Origin: Bacteroidetes bacterium 24-39-8
GTDB taxonomy: Bacteria; Bacteroidota; Bacteroidia; Chitinophagales; Chitinophagaceae
Assembly (NCBI GenBank): GCA_002256765.1
Contig: NCHJ01000019.1
Location: 1-40,106 of the forward strand
Direction: 5' to 3'
DNA length: 40,106 bases
In this document: positions 9,301-16,755 of the stretch, in pieces
Position numbering within the stretch: position 1 is the stretch's first letter
How the letters are laid out: every line of letters starts with the position of its first letter
Translations under genes and position numbers: made by a program
The notes under the pieces: model-generated
What the model was told of the DNA's origin: nothing
The model's database searches: none
What the model saw: the letters and a program-made list of their open reading frames with translations, nothing else

Positions 9301-9831
9301 GCTTTTGTACAAATTGATGCTCCAGTAAAAGCCACTAGATATGCTAGTATGAATGCAGTTACCAATACAGCTATTCCACTAACGGCTAGGTCTTTTGGAA
9401 AAACTTATGCTTGGTCACCAAGTACTGGAATTAGCAATAGCAACAATAGAACGGTGTACTATAATGGTAATAAGGAAACGGATTATCTAGTAAAGATTAC
9501 TACTGCTTCTGGCTGTGTAACCATTGATAGTATTTTGGTCAGGGTATTTAAAACCGGAGACATTTTTGTAGCAAAAGCATTTACCCCAAATGCTGATGGT
9601 GTCAATGAAAAAATCTACCCCTTAACTGTTGGTATTAAACAGTTTCTATATCTACGCATATACAATAGATGGGGGCAGCTGATGTTTGAAACCACCAGCA
9701 TCAGTAATGGATGGGATGGAACCAGCAATGGAAAAAAACAACCCATGGATACTTATACTTGGATAGTACAAGGAATTACGGAAGACGATAGGGTTATTCA
9801 GAAAACGGGCAACACGTTATTAATTAGATAA
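6379..9831 (+). CDS. Large T9SS-exported surface protein with gliding-motility-type C-terminal domain
   Basis: A 1150-residue protein with a signal peptide (cleavage near residue 21). The N-terminal domain begins NLDFEFGNFNNW, typical of Bacteroidota adhesin-like surface proteins. Three tandem repeats of 88-90 residues start at 402, 492 and 580, each opening F-x-(V/I)-x-GGG and carrying a Cys shortly after. Ig-like segments follow, then a PKD domain around 920-970 (WQFGDGT). The C-terminus (about 1060-1150: AFTPNADGVNE, YNRWGQLMFE, WDGTSNGK, DTYTW) matches the gliding-motility-associated CHU_C / type B sorting domain recognised by T9SS. The gene is followed 9 bp later by a PorP/SprF protein, the usual partner of type B cargo. 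A role in adhesion or motility is plausible but not shown. Confidence 0.9.
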   Translation: MKKILSILALLSVCMLELQAQCPPNLDFEFGNFNNWVAKTGKYTGGNITNLVTGVSAGRHTIINASSKEPLNPTSDKDFFGDFPLLCPNGSKQSVKLGSVEINYIARTLSYTIKIPANANNYSITYWYAVVFQDPGHPVQDQPKFTAKLLDKNNIALNCASYTYVATSNLPGFQLSPKKYKGVSVYYKGWTPVTFDLSGRGGQTVTLEFTAEDCGQGGHFGYAYIDVNSSCGSAVSGTYCAGAKDLQLNGPSGFQQYTWTDLKTNQVVGSSQNLILSPVPPIGTTMKLDLVPYPGFGCPYSLLTPIVPTSLPTVTANGDKLICLGGSADISFNFTGSPPWNMQYTDGTVTQQITINSSPFVLNVQPGTSTKYTVLSVSDASCTNSNPNAVANITVVNNAALFQVSGGGNDCMNGIGKPINLSGSQIGFSYQLFLDGIPTGNPLLGTGTSLSFGNQKKAGIYSVQASISSNGSCNTAMTGSAIISINPIPSPFTITGGGRFCMGDVGLEIGTNGSNLNTNYILYRDNQPISDSLPGTGTAISFGKQLIEGSYRIISFDNNGCQLIVQDSVNIVVDSLPKAFEVVGGGGFCSGGAGLPITLSGSVTGYQYQLFLDGKPLDNPYQGNGDSIHFGNRNIAGNYTVIGANNSNTGCKLNMLQTAIVSIFQNPNLQIQSNAGTCQGNQLELQGTGASIYQWANADSLSKIVIRPTKDTVLQLKGIDANGCVATTSKAIQVYATPTVAIFPRKDARICQGDSLSFSSLANAGSGSIQQYQWYHNGNKLGTDSAIVTKLSGAYSLEIINSFGCVNRSPESNVSLIPQPTGIIETPTLSTICENGYNTIAATTGLTGYQWLLNGKAIPGANSYLLRATQEGKYTVLLKNEICVQPASNTIDLTLLKRPLVKFAAAGFCIDQVASFTNQTDTSKTGPIQWQWQFGDGTTANSYQANNIYRKPGKYNAILTAIPSACIDLTSSSSAFVQIDAPVKATRYASMNAVTNTAIPLTARSFGKTYAWSPSTGISNSNNRTVYYNGNKETDYLVKITTASGCVTIDSILVRVFKTGDIFVAKAFTPNADGVNEKIYPLTVGIKQFLYLRIYNRWGQLMFETTSISNGWDGTSNGKKQPMDTYTWIVQGITEDDRVIQKTGNTLLIR

Positions 9832-9840
9832 AATAACAAC

Positions 9841-10872
9841 ATGCAAGCAATCAAAAAAATCTGGCTCTTGGGTATTCTGCTTGTTTGTGGCTGCCTGCAA
9901 TTTGCAAAAGCACAGGACCCCAATTTTTCTCAGTTTTATGCGGCGCCCTTTAGCATTAATCCCGCACTCACCGGAAATTTTTATGGGAGCATGAATGCCA
10001 TTTTTAATTTTAGGAATCAGTGGTCCGGTCCCATTGATCCCTATCGCGCCATGGGCGCATCTATTCAATACAAACTATTAGAGAAAAAGCTGCCTCAGAA
10101 AAATGTATTGGCTACCAGTGCCATGGTATTAAGAGACCAGACCATGGGTGGTGCATTCAATAGCACTTATGCTTCTTTTAATATGGCCTATCATATTGGA
10201 CTAGACGCATCAGGATTACAAAAAATTGGATTTGGACTTGGGGGTATTTATGCGCACCGAAGAATAGATTATAACCTGCTCAATTTTCCGCAACAATTTT
10301 CCAGTGGTGGTTTTGATACCAACCTTCCAACTGGTGAAACTGGCTTTGCCAATATCAAACCATTTTTATCCATGTCTGCTGGACTGGTTTATAGTTTTAC
10401 AAGTGAAGACAATGGAACCAATTTTGATATTGGAGTAGCAGCTTTTCATTTGAATAAACCACAGCAAACTGCTTTTGAAGACCCTAACCAATATATTCAA
10501 CCGCGCTACACAGTGTATGGCACTTATTCCAGTTTTTTATCAGACAGGGCCAGCATGAGTTTGAACGGCATCTATCAAAACCAAGAAGCTACCGAGTTCT
10601 GGCAGTTTGGCGGTGTTTTGGGAATGCTTTTAGACAATAGCAATGAACCACCGGTTTTTAATTTGGGTGTTTGGTACAGGAATCAAGACGCAGTAATTCC
10701 CTATATAGGTTTTAGTACCAAATTATTTGAATCCGTAGCGCAAGTGGGAATTAGTTATGACGTAACTGTTTCACAATTCAAGAACGCCAGAATTAGGCCA
10801 CAGACACTTGAACTGTCACTGATACTTAGATCTTCTAGGCCGGACGGATCTGTGCCTTGTCCTTGGAAATAG
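9841..10872 (+). CDS. PorP/SprF family type IX secretion outer-membrane protein
   Basis: A 343-residue protein with a signal peptide ending at AKAQ (about residue 25). The N-terminal motif DPNFSQFYAAPFSINPALTG is characteristic of the PorP/SprF family, and the rest alternates as expected for an outer-membrane beta-barrel. Family members bind or stabilise T9SS substrates with type B C-terminal domains; the upstream 1150-residue cargo is the obvious partner, only 9 bp away. The stop codon directly abuts the stop of the convergent lipoprotein gene. Confidence 0.92.
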   Translation: MQAIKKIWLLGILLVCGCLQFAKAQDPNFSQFYAAPFSINPALTGNFYGSMNAIFNFRNQWSGPIDPYRAMGASIQYKLLEKKLPQKNVLATSAMVLRDQTMGGAFNSTYASFNMAYHIGLDASGLQKIGFGLGGIYAHRRIDYNLLNFPQQFSSGGFDTNLPTGETGFANIKPFLSMSAGLVYSFTSEDNGTNFDIGVAAFHLNKPQQTAFEDPNQYIQPRYTVYGTYSSFLSDRASMSLNGIYQNQEATEFWQFGGVLGMLLDNSNEPPVFNLGVWYRNQDAVIPYIGFSTKLFESVAQVGISYDVTVSQFKNARIRPQTLELSLILRSSRPDGSVPCPWK

Positions 10873-11382
10873 TTATTCTTTGTTAGCCGTAAAGTCTACT
10901 TTCTCTACATAAATAGTGCTGGTACTTTCAGCCCTTGTAGAAGTATTTAGAATGGTAGCATAAGATGCAATGCCCGTACTTGGATAATAGATGCGCACTT
11001 TGAGGCTGTAGTCAAACTTGTATAGAAAATACCCTGGAAAAGTTTCTTGCAAACCAAATGTATAGGTAACAGATGTTTTGTCTTCTGCCCTAGAAATTAA
11101 GGGGAGCTTATACCTTCTTGCTGCAATTTCTGTTTTGGTATCAATATTCACAAACACAGAATCATTGAGGTAATTGTAAATGACAAAATTGGAAGAATCA
11201 TTCACACCCTTAAAATAAGAAGTATCTAAAAGGCTTTTCTCCCATTTCATTTTGCCCGGTTTATAAGTGCCGGCAATATCATAAATAGTAATGGCCGCGT
11301 CACTAGGTGGCACATAGGCTTTCATGCAAGCTGCCAAAAACAGACTTGAGATCATGACTAAACCAATTTGCCTTTTATTCAT
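10873..11382 (-). CDS. Hypothetical lipoprotein
   Basis: A 169-residue protein with a clear lipoprotein signal: MNKRQ start, hydrophobic core, lipobox LAAC with Cys19. The mature part is mostly beta-strand in character. The segment DIAGTYKPGKMKW and the strand-rich end suggest a small lipocalin-like or DUF-type barrel, but I cannot assign a family. Its stop abuts the porP/sprF stop with no intervening base, so any terminator must lie inside the opposing gene. Confidence 0.65.
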   Translation of the reverse strand: MNKRQIGLVMISSLFLAACMKAYVPPSDAAITIYDIAGTYKPGKMKWEKSLLDTSYFKGVNDSSNFVIYNYLNDSVFVNIDTKTEIAARRYKLPLISRAEDKTSVTYTFGLQETFPGYFLYKFDYSLKVRIYYPSTGIASYATILNTSTRAESTSTIYVEKVDFTANKE

Positions 11383-11484
11383 GTACTAGATTTGCGAGGG
11401 TCCTATTTATGGATACAGAACGTAAAACTGTTGATTTTATTGGACTAGACCAAGTGTTTCTTGTTAAAATAGGCTTTAACTACT

Positions 11485-11492
11485 TAGTTTTA
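11485..11492 (+). promoter_or_regulatory. Weak -7 box upstream of the AlkB-like gene
   Basis: TAGTTTTA, one mismatch from TAnnTTTG, preceded after a 21-nt gap by TTG (11461-11463). It would give a leader of about 30 nt before the ATG at 11526. It is possibly also the promoter for the permease cluster, since no better match was seen in the 56-bp gap before 12179. Confidence 0.25.
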
Positions 11493-11525
11493 TGAACCCT
11501 TTTAACCAAGGATTGTTCCATCAGC

Positions 11526-12122
11526 ATGCAAAATAGCCTCTTTCCCAGACCAGCTAATTTATTGCCCTTTCAGGGCGATCTGCTTTATGAGGCGGCTTTT
11601 CTTACTAGGGGAGATGCAGACAATTCCTTGCAACAGCTTCAATCAGAAATCCCTTGGAAGCAGGAACCCATTATTCTATTTGGCAAAAAAATCATGCAGC
11701 CCAGACTAACTGCCTGGTTGGGAGATAAGCCCTATACCTATTCCGGTATTACCATGCAACCCCATGCATTTGGCCCAATAATGATGGCTATTAAAAACAA
11801 AGTAGAAGCATTTACCCAGTCTAAGTTTAATACGGCTTTGCTCAATCTATATAGAAATGGAACAGATAGTATGGGATGGCATAGAGACAATGAAAAAGAA
11901 TTGGGACCCGCCCCCATCATTGCTTCCATTAGTTTAGGGGCAGTACGAGAATTCCAATTAAGGCATTATCAAACAAAAGAGCATCTACAAAAAATTCCTT
12001 TACAACACGGTAGTTTACTTATCATGCGTGGGCAAACCAATACTTATTGGGAGCACCGCATTCCCAAGACAAGCAGACCATTATCGCCTAGAATCAATAT
12101 TACCTTTAGACAGATCCAATAA
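11526..12122 (+). CDS. alkB: AlkB-like 2-oxoglutarate/Fe(II) dioxygenase
   Basis: A 198-residue member of the AlkB superfamily, closest in layout to the ALKBH2/3-like group. The iron ligands are His119 and Asp121 (GWHRDNE) and His177 (YWEHRIP). The RINITFR motif supplies Arg189 for 2-oxoglutarate and Arg195, positioned as in the classical R-x5-R signature. These enzymes oxidatively remove alkyl groups (for example 1-methyladenine, 3-methylcytosine) from DNA or RNA. The gene lies 56 bp ahead of the ethanolamine-type cluster on the same strand and could be co-transcribed, although a functional connection is not evident. Confidence 0.9.
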   Translation: MQNSLFPRPANLLPFQGDLLYEAAFLTRGDADNSLQQLQSEIPWKQEPIILFGKKIMQPRLTAWLGDKPYTYSGITMQPHAFGPIMMAIKNKVEAFTQSKFNTALLNLYRNGTDSMGWHRDNEKELGPAPIIASISLGAVREFQLRHYQTKEHLQKIPLQHGSLLIMRGQTNTYWEHRIPKTSRPLSPRINITFRQIQ

Positions 12123-12178
12123 TAATTTCTTAACCTAATCAAGGTTGAAAATGAGCCGAATAGCCTAAATTACCGTTT

Positions 12179-13495
12179 ATGGCAAACGACCATCTTTCCA
12201 AAAAATTGACACCAACTTTATTATGGGGTTTGGGGGTAGGCTATGTCATTTCTGGAATGTATTTTGGCTGGAATCTGGGCTTAGAAAAAGGAGGCAGTTG
12301 GGGTATGGCGGCAGCCACTTTTTTGGTAATTATCCTTTATAGCTGTTTTAGCTTTTCATATGCAGAACTAGCTTGTGCTATACCAAAAGCGGGGGGCGCT
12401 TATGACTATGCCGAGAAAGCTTTTCACAAAGACATTGGGTTTATTACTGGGCTAGCGCAGATGATTGAATTTGTATTTGCACCACCAGCCATTGCTATTG
12501 CTATTGGCGCTTACTTGCATTTGGCATTTCCACAAGTTCCTGTGTTAGGAGCAGCTATTGCAGTGTATTTAATTTTTACCGCGCTCAATATCTATGGCGT
12601 TAAGGCAGCAGCCAATGTAGAATTGGTGGTGACCATTTTAGCGGTTGGAGAACTATTGTTGTTTTCAAGCTTAACCCTACCACATTTTTCAGTAGCTAAG
12701 TTTTCAGAAAATCCTTTTCCCAATGGATGGTCCGGTGTCTTTGCAGCACTACCCTTTGCTATCTGGTTCTTTTTAGGCATTGAAGGATTGGCCAATGTTG
12801 CGGAAGAAACCCTACACCCACAAAAAGATATACTCCGCGGTTTTGGATGGGCCTTATTAACCTTGGTGATTCTTTGTGTTTTGGTATTTTTTGGAAGTAT
12901 TGGCGTAGGCGGATGGAAGGCCATTGTATACGCCGCTGATGGCAGTAGTTCTGATTCTCCTCTGCCATTGGCACTAGGTCAATTATTTGAGACCAATCAC
13001 CTATTCTATCAACTATTAGTGGGCATTGGATTATTTGGACTGATTGCTTCTTTTCATGGTTTGTTATTGGCCAGTGGAAGAGCCAGTTTTGAATTTGGTA
13101 AGATTGGGAACGCTCCCAAATTCTTAGGAAGGGTGCATCCCAAATTTCATACGCCAGCCAACGCACTACTTGTCAATGCCTTCTTAGGTGTATTGATTTT
13201 ATGTACAGGAAAAACGGCTGAAATCATTATCCTATCTGTATTTGGAGCATTGACATTGTATATCTTTTCCATGTTATCCCTGATCAAACTCAGACAAACA
13301 GCTCCCCAATTAAAGCGCCCATTTAAAGTGCCTTTTTATCCTGCTACACCCATGATTGCCCTTCTACTTTCTGTAATTTGTTTTATAGCACTATGCTATT
13401 ATAATCTGACATTGTGCTTAACTTATTTGGGAATTATAGGGTTCTTTTTTCTTGTTTTTAAATTGTTGAAATATGAGCAACCAAGCAGTATTTGA
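12179..13495 (+). CDS. eat: Ethanolamine permease (APC superfamily)
   Basis: A 438-residue integral membrane protein with about twelve hydrophobic segments. Its N-terminal half has the features of ethanolamine permeases of the APC superfamily: GYVISGMYFGWNLGLEKGG, FSYAELACAIPKAGGAYDYAEKA, and the stretch EFVFAPPAIAIAIGAY. It imports ethanolamine or a related amino alcohol across the inner membrane. The family is normally linked to eutBC; here it heads a gamma-glutamylation gene set instead. Its last 23 bp overlap the next gene's start, which implies translational coupling with the ligase. A different amine substrate cannot be excluded. Confidence 0.85.
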   Translation: MANDHLSKKLTPTLLWGLGVGYVISGMYFGWNLGLEKGGSWGMAAATFLVIILYSCFSFSYAELACAIPKAGGAYDYAEKAFHKDIGFITGLAQMIEFVFAPPAIAIAIGAYLHLAFPQVPVLGAAIAVYLIFTALNIYGVKAAANVELVVTILAVGELLLFSSLTLPHFSVAKFSENPFPNGWSGVFAALPFAIWFFLGIEGLANVAEETLHPQKDILRGFGWALLTLVILCVLVFFGSIGVGGWKAIVYAADGSSSDSPLPLALGQLFETNHLFYQLLVGIGLFGLIASFHGLLLASGRASFEFGKIGNAPKFLGRVHPKFHTPANALLVNAFLGVLILCTGKTAEIIILSVFGALTLYIFSMLSLIKLRQTAPQLKRPFKVPFYPATPMIALLLSVICFIALCYYNLTLCLTYLGIIGFFFLVFKLLKYEQPSSI

Positions 13496-14822
13496 TTATG
13501 TACAAAACCATCCATCTGGAAGGGTTAAAATAGCGGTGGCCGATGTTGACGGTGTATTACGCGGCAAATATATTTCTAGTGAAAAATTCTTGTCTGTAGC
13601 CAAATCTCACTTGGGATTTTGCGATGTGATTTTTGGATGGGATATGGCCGATGTGGCTTATGACAATGGAACTTATACGGGCTGGCATAGCGGCTACCCC
13701 GATGCCAAAGTGCAAATAGACCTAAATAGTTTTAGAAAAATACCATGGGAAAATGGAACCCCTTTTTTCTTGGGCGAATTTATTGATGCAGATGGCAAAC
13801 CATTATCCATTTGTCCCAGACAGTTGTTGCGAAAACTGATTGCGCGCGCAGCCAACATGGGATATACCGCTCAGTTTTCGCAAGAATTTGAATGGTTTAA
13901 TTTTCAAGAAACACCAGCAAGTTTTGCGGCCAAAGAAGGAAGAAACCTAACTCCCTTAACACCAGGCATGTTTGGTTATTCCATTTTAAGAAGCAGTGAA
14001 AGAAATGATTTTTTCTCAGCACTTTTTGACCAACTCAAGGCATTTGATATTCCTTTAGAAGGATTGCATACTGAAACTGGTCCCGGGGTTTATGAAGCAG
14101 CCATAACTTATGGAGAAGTATTGGGCGCCGCAGACAGGGCCATTTTGTTTAAAACAGCGGTTAAAGAAATTGGCTACCAACACAGCATCTTACCTACGTT
14201 TATGGCCAAGCCAAATGAAAACCTACCAGGCTGTAGTGGGCATGTACACCAATCACTTTGGAAAGATGGCGTAAATATATTTCATAGTAATGGGGCCGCA
14301 GACCAAATGAGCGAGACCATGCAATATTATCTAGCTGGACAATTGCATTGCTTACCAGAGATTCTTCCACTAGTAGCTCCAACTATCAATTCTTATAAGC
14401 GATTGGTAGAAGGAGCATGGGCACCCACCACTTTAACCTGGGGATTAGACAATAGAACCGTTGCCCTTAGAGCTTTAACAGGTGGTGCAAAATCTTGCCG
14501 CTTAGAAACAAGGGTAGTTGGCAGTGACACCAATCCTTACTTGGCCATGGCAGCTTGTTTGGCTGCGGGATTATATGGCATAGAAAATAAATTACCATTA
14601 CAAGCAGCAACCAAGGGTAATGGCTACCGCGATGAAAGCCACGGTAGACTTCCTAAGAATTTGGATCAAGCCAACCAAGCTATGAAATCATCCAGCGTTG
14701 CCAAATCATTATTTGGAGAGACATTTGTGCAACATTTTACGGAGACACGTGACTGGGAATTACGCCAGTTTGCCAAAGTAGTCACCGACTGGGAAACCAA
14801 ACGCTATTTTGAAATCATTTAA
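13473..14822 (+). CDS. Glutamine-synthetase-like gamma-glutamyl-amine ligase
   Basis: A 449-residue type I glutamine synthetase fold with all catalytic signatures: Glu138/Glu140 (QEFEWF), Glu201 and Glu208 (TETGPGVYE), His257/His259 (GCSGHVHQ), Arg310, the DNRTVALR segment and the R-x-E-x-R motif at 343-347. The Tyr adenylylation loop of GlnA is absent; the region instead reads GNGYRD...RLPKNLDQA, as in PuuA/GlnT-type ligases. It should use ATP to join the gamma-carboxyl of glutamate to an amine. The permease upstream and alcohol dehydrogenase downstream point to ethanolamine or another amino alcohol, analogous to Streptomyces GlnA4. True glutamine synthetase activity is a less likely alternative. 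Confidence 0.85.
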   Translation: MSNQAVFDYVQNHPSGRVKIAVADVDGVLRGKYISSEKFLSVAKSHLGFCDVIFGWDMADVAYDNGTYTGWHSGYPDAKVQIDLNSFRKIPWENGTPFFLGEFIDADGKPLSICPRQLLRKLIARAANMGYTAQFSQEFEWFNFQETPASFAAKEGRNLTPLTPGMFGYSILRSSERNDFFSALFDQLKAFDIPLEGLHTETGPGVYEAAITYGEVLGAADRAILFKTAVKEIGYQHSILPTFMAKPNENLPGCSGHVHQSLWKDGVNIFHSNGAADQMSETMQYYLAGQLHCLPEILPLVAPTINSYKRLVEGAWAPTTLTWGLDNRTVALRALTGGAKSCRLETRVVGSDTNPYLAMAACLAAGLYGIENKLPLQAATKGNGYRDESHGRLPKNLDQANQAMKSSSVAKSLFGETFVQHFTETRDWELRQFAKVVTDWETKRYFEII

Positions 14823-14839
14823 TTAGAAACATAACTTTG
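14808..14839 (+). promoter_or_regulatory. Internal promoter match before the iron alcohol dehydrogenase
   Basis: TTTG (14808-14811), exactly 20 nt, then TAACTTTG (14832-14839): a perfect fit to the Bacteroidota consensus. It begins inside the last codons of the ligase gene and ends 3 nt before the ATG at 14843. It could drive the last three genes of the cluster separately. Confidence 0.5.
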
Positions 14840-14842
14840 ATC

Positions 14843-15982
14843 ATGTCTATTTCTCAATTTAATTTTCCCACCACCATCCGTTTTGGAGCAGGTGTGGTGG
14901 CAGAGCTTCCCGCTTATTTGCAAAAACAAGGATTAAGCAAACCACTGATTGCTACAGACCCCACCATTGCTACACTAGGGTTTTTTAAAGAATTGGTAGC
15001 TGGCTTAGAACATGCGGGTTTTGCGCCAACCGTATTTCACAATATTCATAAGAACCCAGTAAAGTCTGATGTTTACAAAGGAACAGATGCTTATGATGCC
15101 GCGGGTTGCGATTGCATTATTGGTATTGGAGGCGGTGCCGCCATTGATGTTGCACGTGCCATTCTCTTACGCATTAATCACAGAGAAGACCTGTTTAAAT
15201 ATGATGACCTCATTGGTGGTGACGTTTATGTAACCAATGAAGTACCGCATTTTATTACAATTCCTACTACTGCTGGAACAGGAAGTGAAGTAGGTAGGTC
15301 GGCCATTATTGCTGACGATGAAACACATCAGAAGAAAATCCTTTTCTCTCCTAAGTTATTGGCAAAAATTGTATTTGCTGATCCAATGCTCACCATGGAA
15401 TTGCCCGCATTTATTACAGCAGCAACCGGAATGGATGCACTTACTCATAATATGGAAGCTTTCTTAGCAAAAAATTATCATCCGCTCTGCGATGGCATTG
15501 CATTAGAAGGTATTCGTTTAATAGCTGGTTCTATTGAGAAAGCAGTAAAAGCTCCTGACCTAGCATCTCGTTCTAATATGTTATTGGCTTCTATGATGGG
15601 TGCCATTGCATTTCAAAAAGGATTGGGTGTGGTGCATTCTTTGGCCCATCCATTGTCTAGTTTATTAGATACCCACCATGGACTTGCCAACGCGGTGAAT
15701 CTTCCTTATGGAATGGCCTTTAATATAGCAGGTTTTGAAGACCGTTTTGTGCGCATGGCCCAAGCCATTGGTTTGGAAACTCAAACAGGAGATGCTGTAG
15801 TAGCTTGGCTAAAAGATTTGAATCAGAAATTAGGCATCCCAGAAAATTTGAGTGCCATTGGCGTAAAAGAGGAGCATTTAGATACGCTTGCCCAATTGGC
15901 ATTGGAAGATTTTGCGCATCCCAATAATCCTAAGCCAGTAAGTCTGGCAGATTTTAAAACACTTTATCAAACTGCCCTTTAA
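14843..15982 (+). CDS. Iron-containing alcohol dehydrogenase
   Basis: A 379-residue group III alcohol dehydrogenase. The N-terminal NAD(P)-binding half has GIGGGAAIDVAR (usually GGGS) and TTAGTGSEVG. The metal ligands match FucO-type enzymes: Asp198 and His202 (GMDALTHNMEAF), His265 (GVVHSLAHPL) and His279 (THHGLANAV). In this context it would oxidise the hydroxyl of a gamma-glutamyl amino alcohol to the aldehyde, with the aldehyde dehydrogenase at 16742 completing the oxidation. The frame opens two codons earlier at a TTG, but ATG at 14843 is favoured. It is 20 bp after the ligase gene and has its own promoter match. Confidence 0.9.
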   Translation: MSISQFNFPTTIRFGAGVVAELPAYLQKQGLSKPLIATDPTIATLGFFKELVAGLEHAGFAPTVFHNIHKNPVKSDVYKGTDAYDAAGCDCIIGIGGGAAIDVARAILLRINHREDLFKYDDLIGGDVYVTNEVPHFITIPTTAGTGSEVGRSAIIADDETHQKKILFSPKLLAKIVFADPMLTMELPAFITAATGMDALTHNMEAFLAKNYHPLCDGIALEGIRLIAGSIEKAVKAPDLASRSNMLLASMMGAIAFQKGLGVVHSLAHPLSSLLDTHHGLANAVNLPYGMAFNIAGFEDRFVRMAQAIGLETQTGDAVVAWLKDLNQKLGIPENLSAIGVKEEHLDTLAQLALEDFAHPNNPKPVSLADFKTLYQTAL

Positions 15983-16041
15983 AAGTGCAGCATTAATTAT
16001 GCAATTGTTCCAAGTTGATTCAATTTCAAGTATTCAATTAG

Positions 16042-16755
16042 ATGATTAAAATAGGCATTACACATACAGAAGCCAAGTATCCCAATTATCCAGCATGGAT
16101 TGAGTCTGCAGGTGCGGCTTATGAAATTGTAGTATTAGATTGGGAGAAAAACAATGCATCAGACCTCTTGCAATGTGATGGACTGTTACTCAGTGGTGGC
16201 GTAGATATTGACACGCAGTTTCATGAGCCAGCAACAAAAGAATATCCTTTACAACCTGCCGCTTTTAAAACCCAAAGAGATGTATTTGAAATGGGTTTAT
16301 TAACTACTGCCCTAAAGGCCAAGATGCCAGTTTTAGGAATTTGTAGGGGCTTACAACTCATCAATATTAGTCTTGGAGGAAAATTGATTTTAGATATTCA
16401 AAGCAATGGACAACCCAATCACCGGGCCATGGATGGGGTAGATCATGTACACCAAGTAAACTTAGACCCCCAATCACAATTAGCAACCATTACTGGAACA
16501 AAACAAGGAACTATCAATAGCGCGCACCACCAAGCCGTATTAGAGCCGGCCCCTTCTTTAAAAGCCGTTGCATTTTCTAGTGAAGATGGCATTATTGAAT
16601 CTTTAGAATGGAAAGATCCAACTGAACACGGACCCATGGTTTGCGTGCAATGGCATCCAGAAAGAATGCAGAACAAAGAAAACGAACCGCTCTCTCAAAA
16701 TATCCTTGATTGGTTTTTAGGAGCAGCAAAAAAATACCAGCATGAACATCATTAA
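16042..16755 (+). CDS. Gamma-glutamyl hydrolase, peptidase C26 (PuuD-like)
   Basis: A 237-residue class I amidotransferase-fold hydrolase. The nucleophile Cys101 lies in LGICRGLQ, and His205/Glu207 in VQWHPE complete the triad; LLLSGGVDI forms the oxyanion region. PuuD-type members cleave gamma-glutamyl bonds, for example gamma-glutamyl-GABA to glutamate and GABA. In this cluster it should release glutamate and an amino acid (glycine if ethanolamine is the substrate). A 59-bp gap precedes it; its 3' end overlaps the aldehyde dehydrogenase gene by 14 bp, so the two are translationally coupled. Confidence 0.88.
   Translation: MIKIGITHTEAKYPNYPAWIESAGAAYEIVVLDWEKNNASDLLQCDGLLLSGGVDIDTQFHEPATKEYPLQPAAFKTQRDVFEMGLLTTALKAKMPVLGICRGLQLINISLGGKLILDIQSNGQPNHRAMDGVDHVHQVNLDPQSQLATITGTKQGTINSAHHQAVLEPAPSLKAVAFSSEDGIIESLEWKDPTEHGPMVCVQWHPERMQNKENEPLSQNILDWFLGAAKKYQHEHH

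Noticed and set aside
12759-13166. 135-codon minus-strand frame opposite the permease
   Set aside because: Antisense shadow of a well-supported membrane protein, lacking its own start context or motifs.
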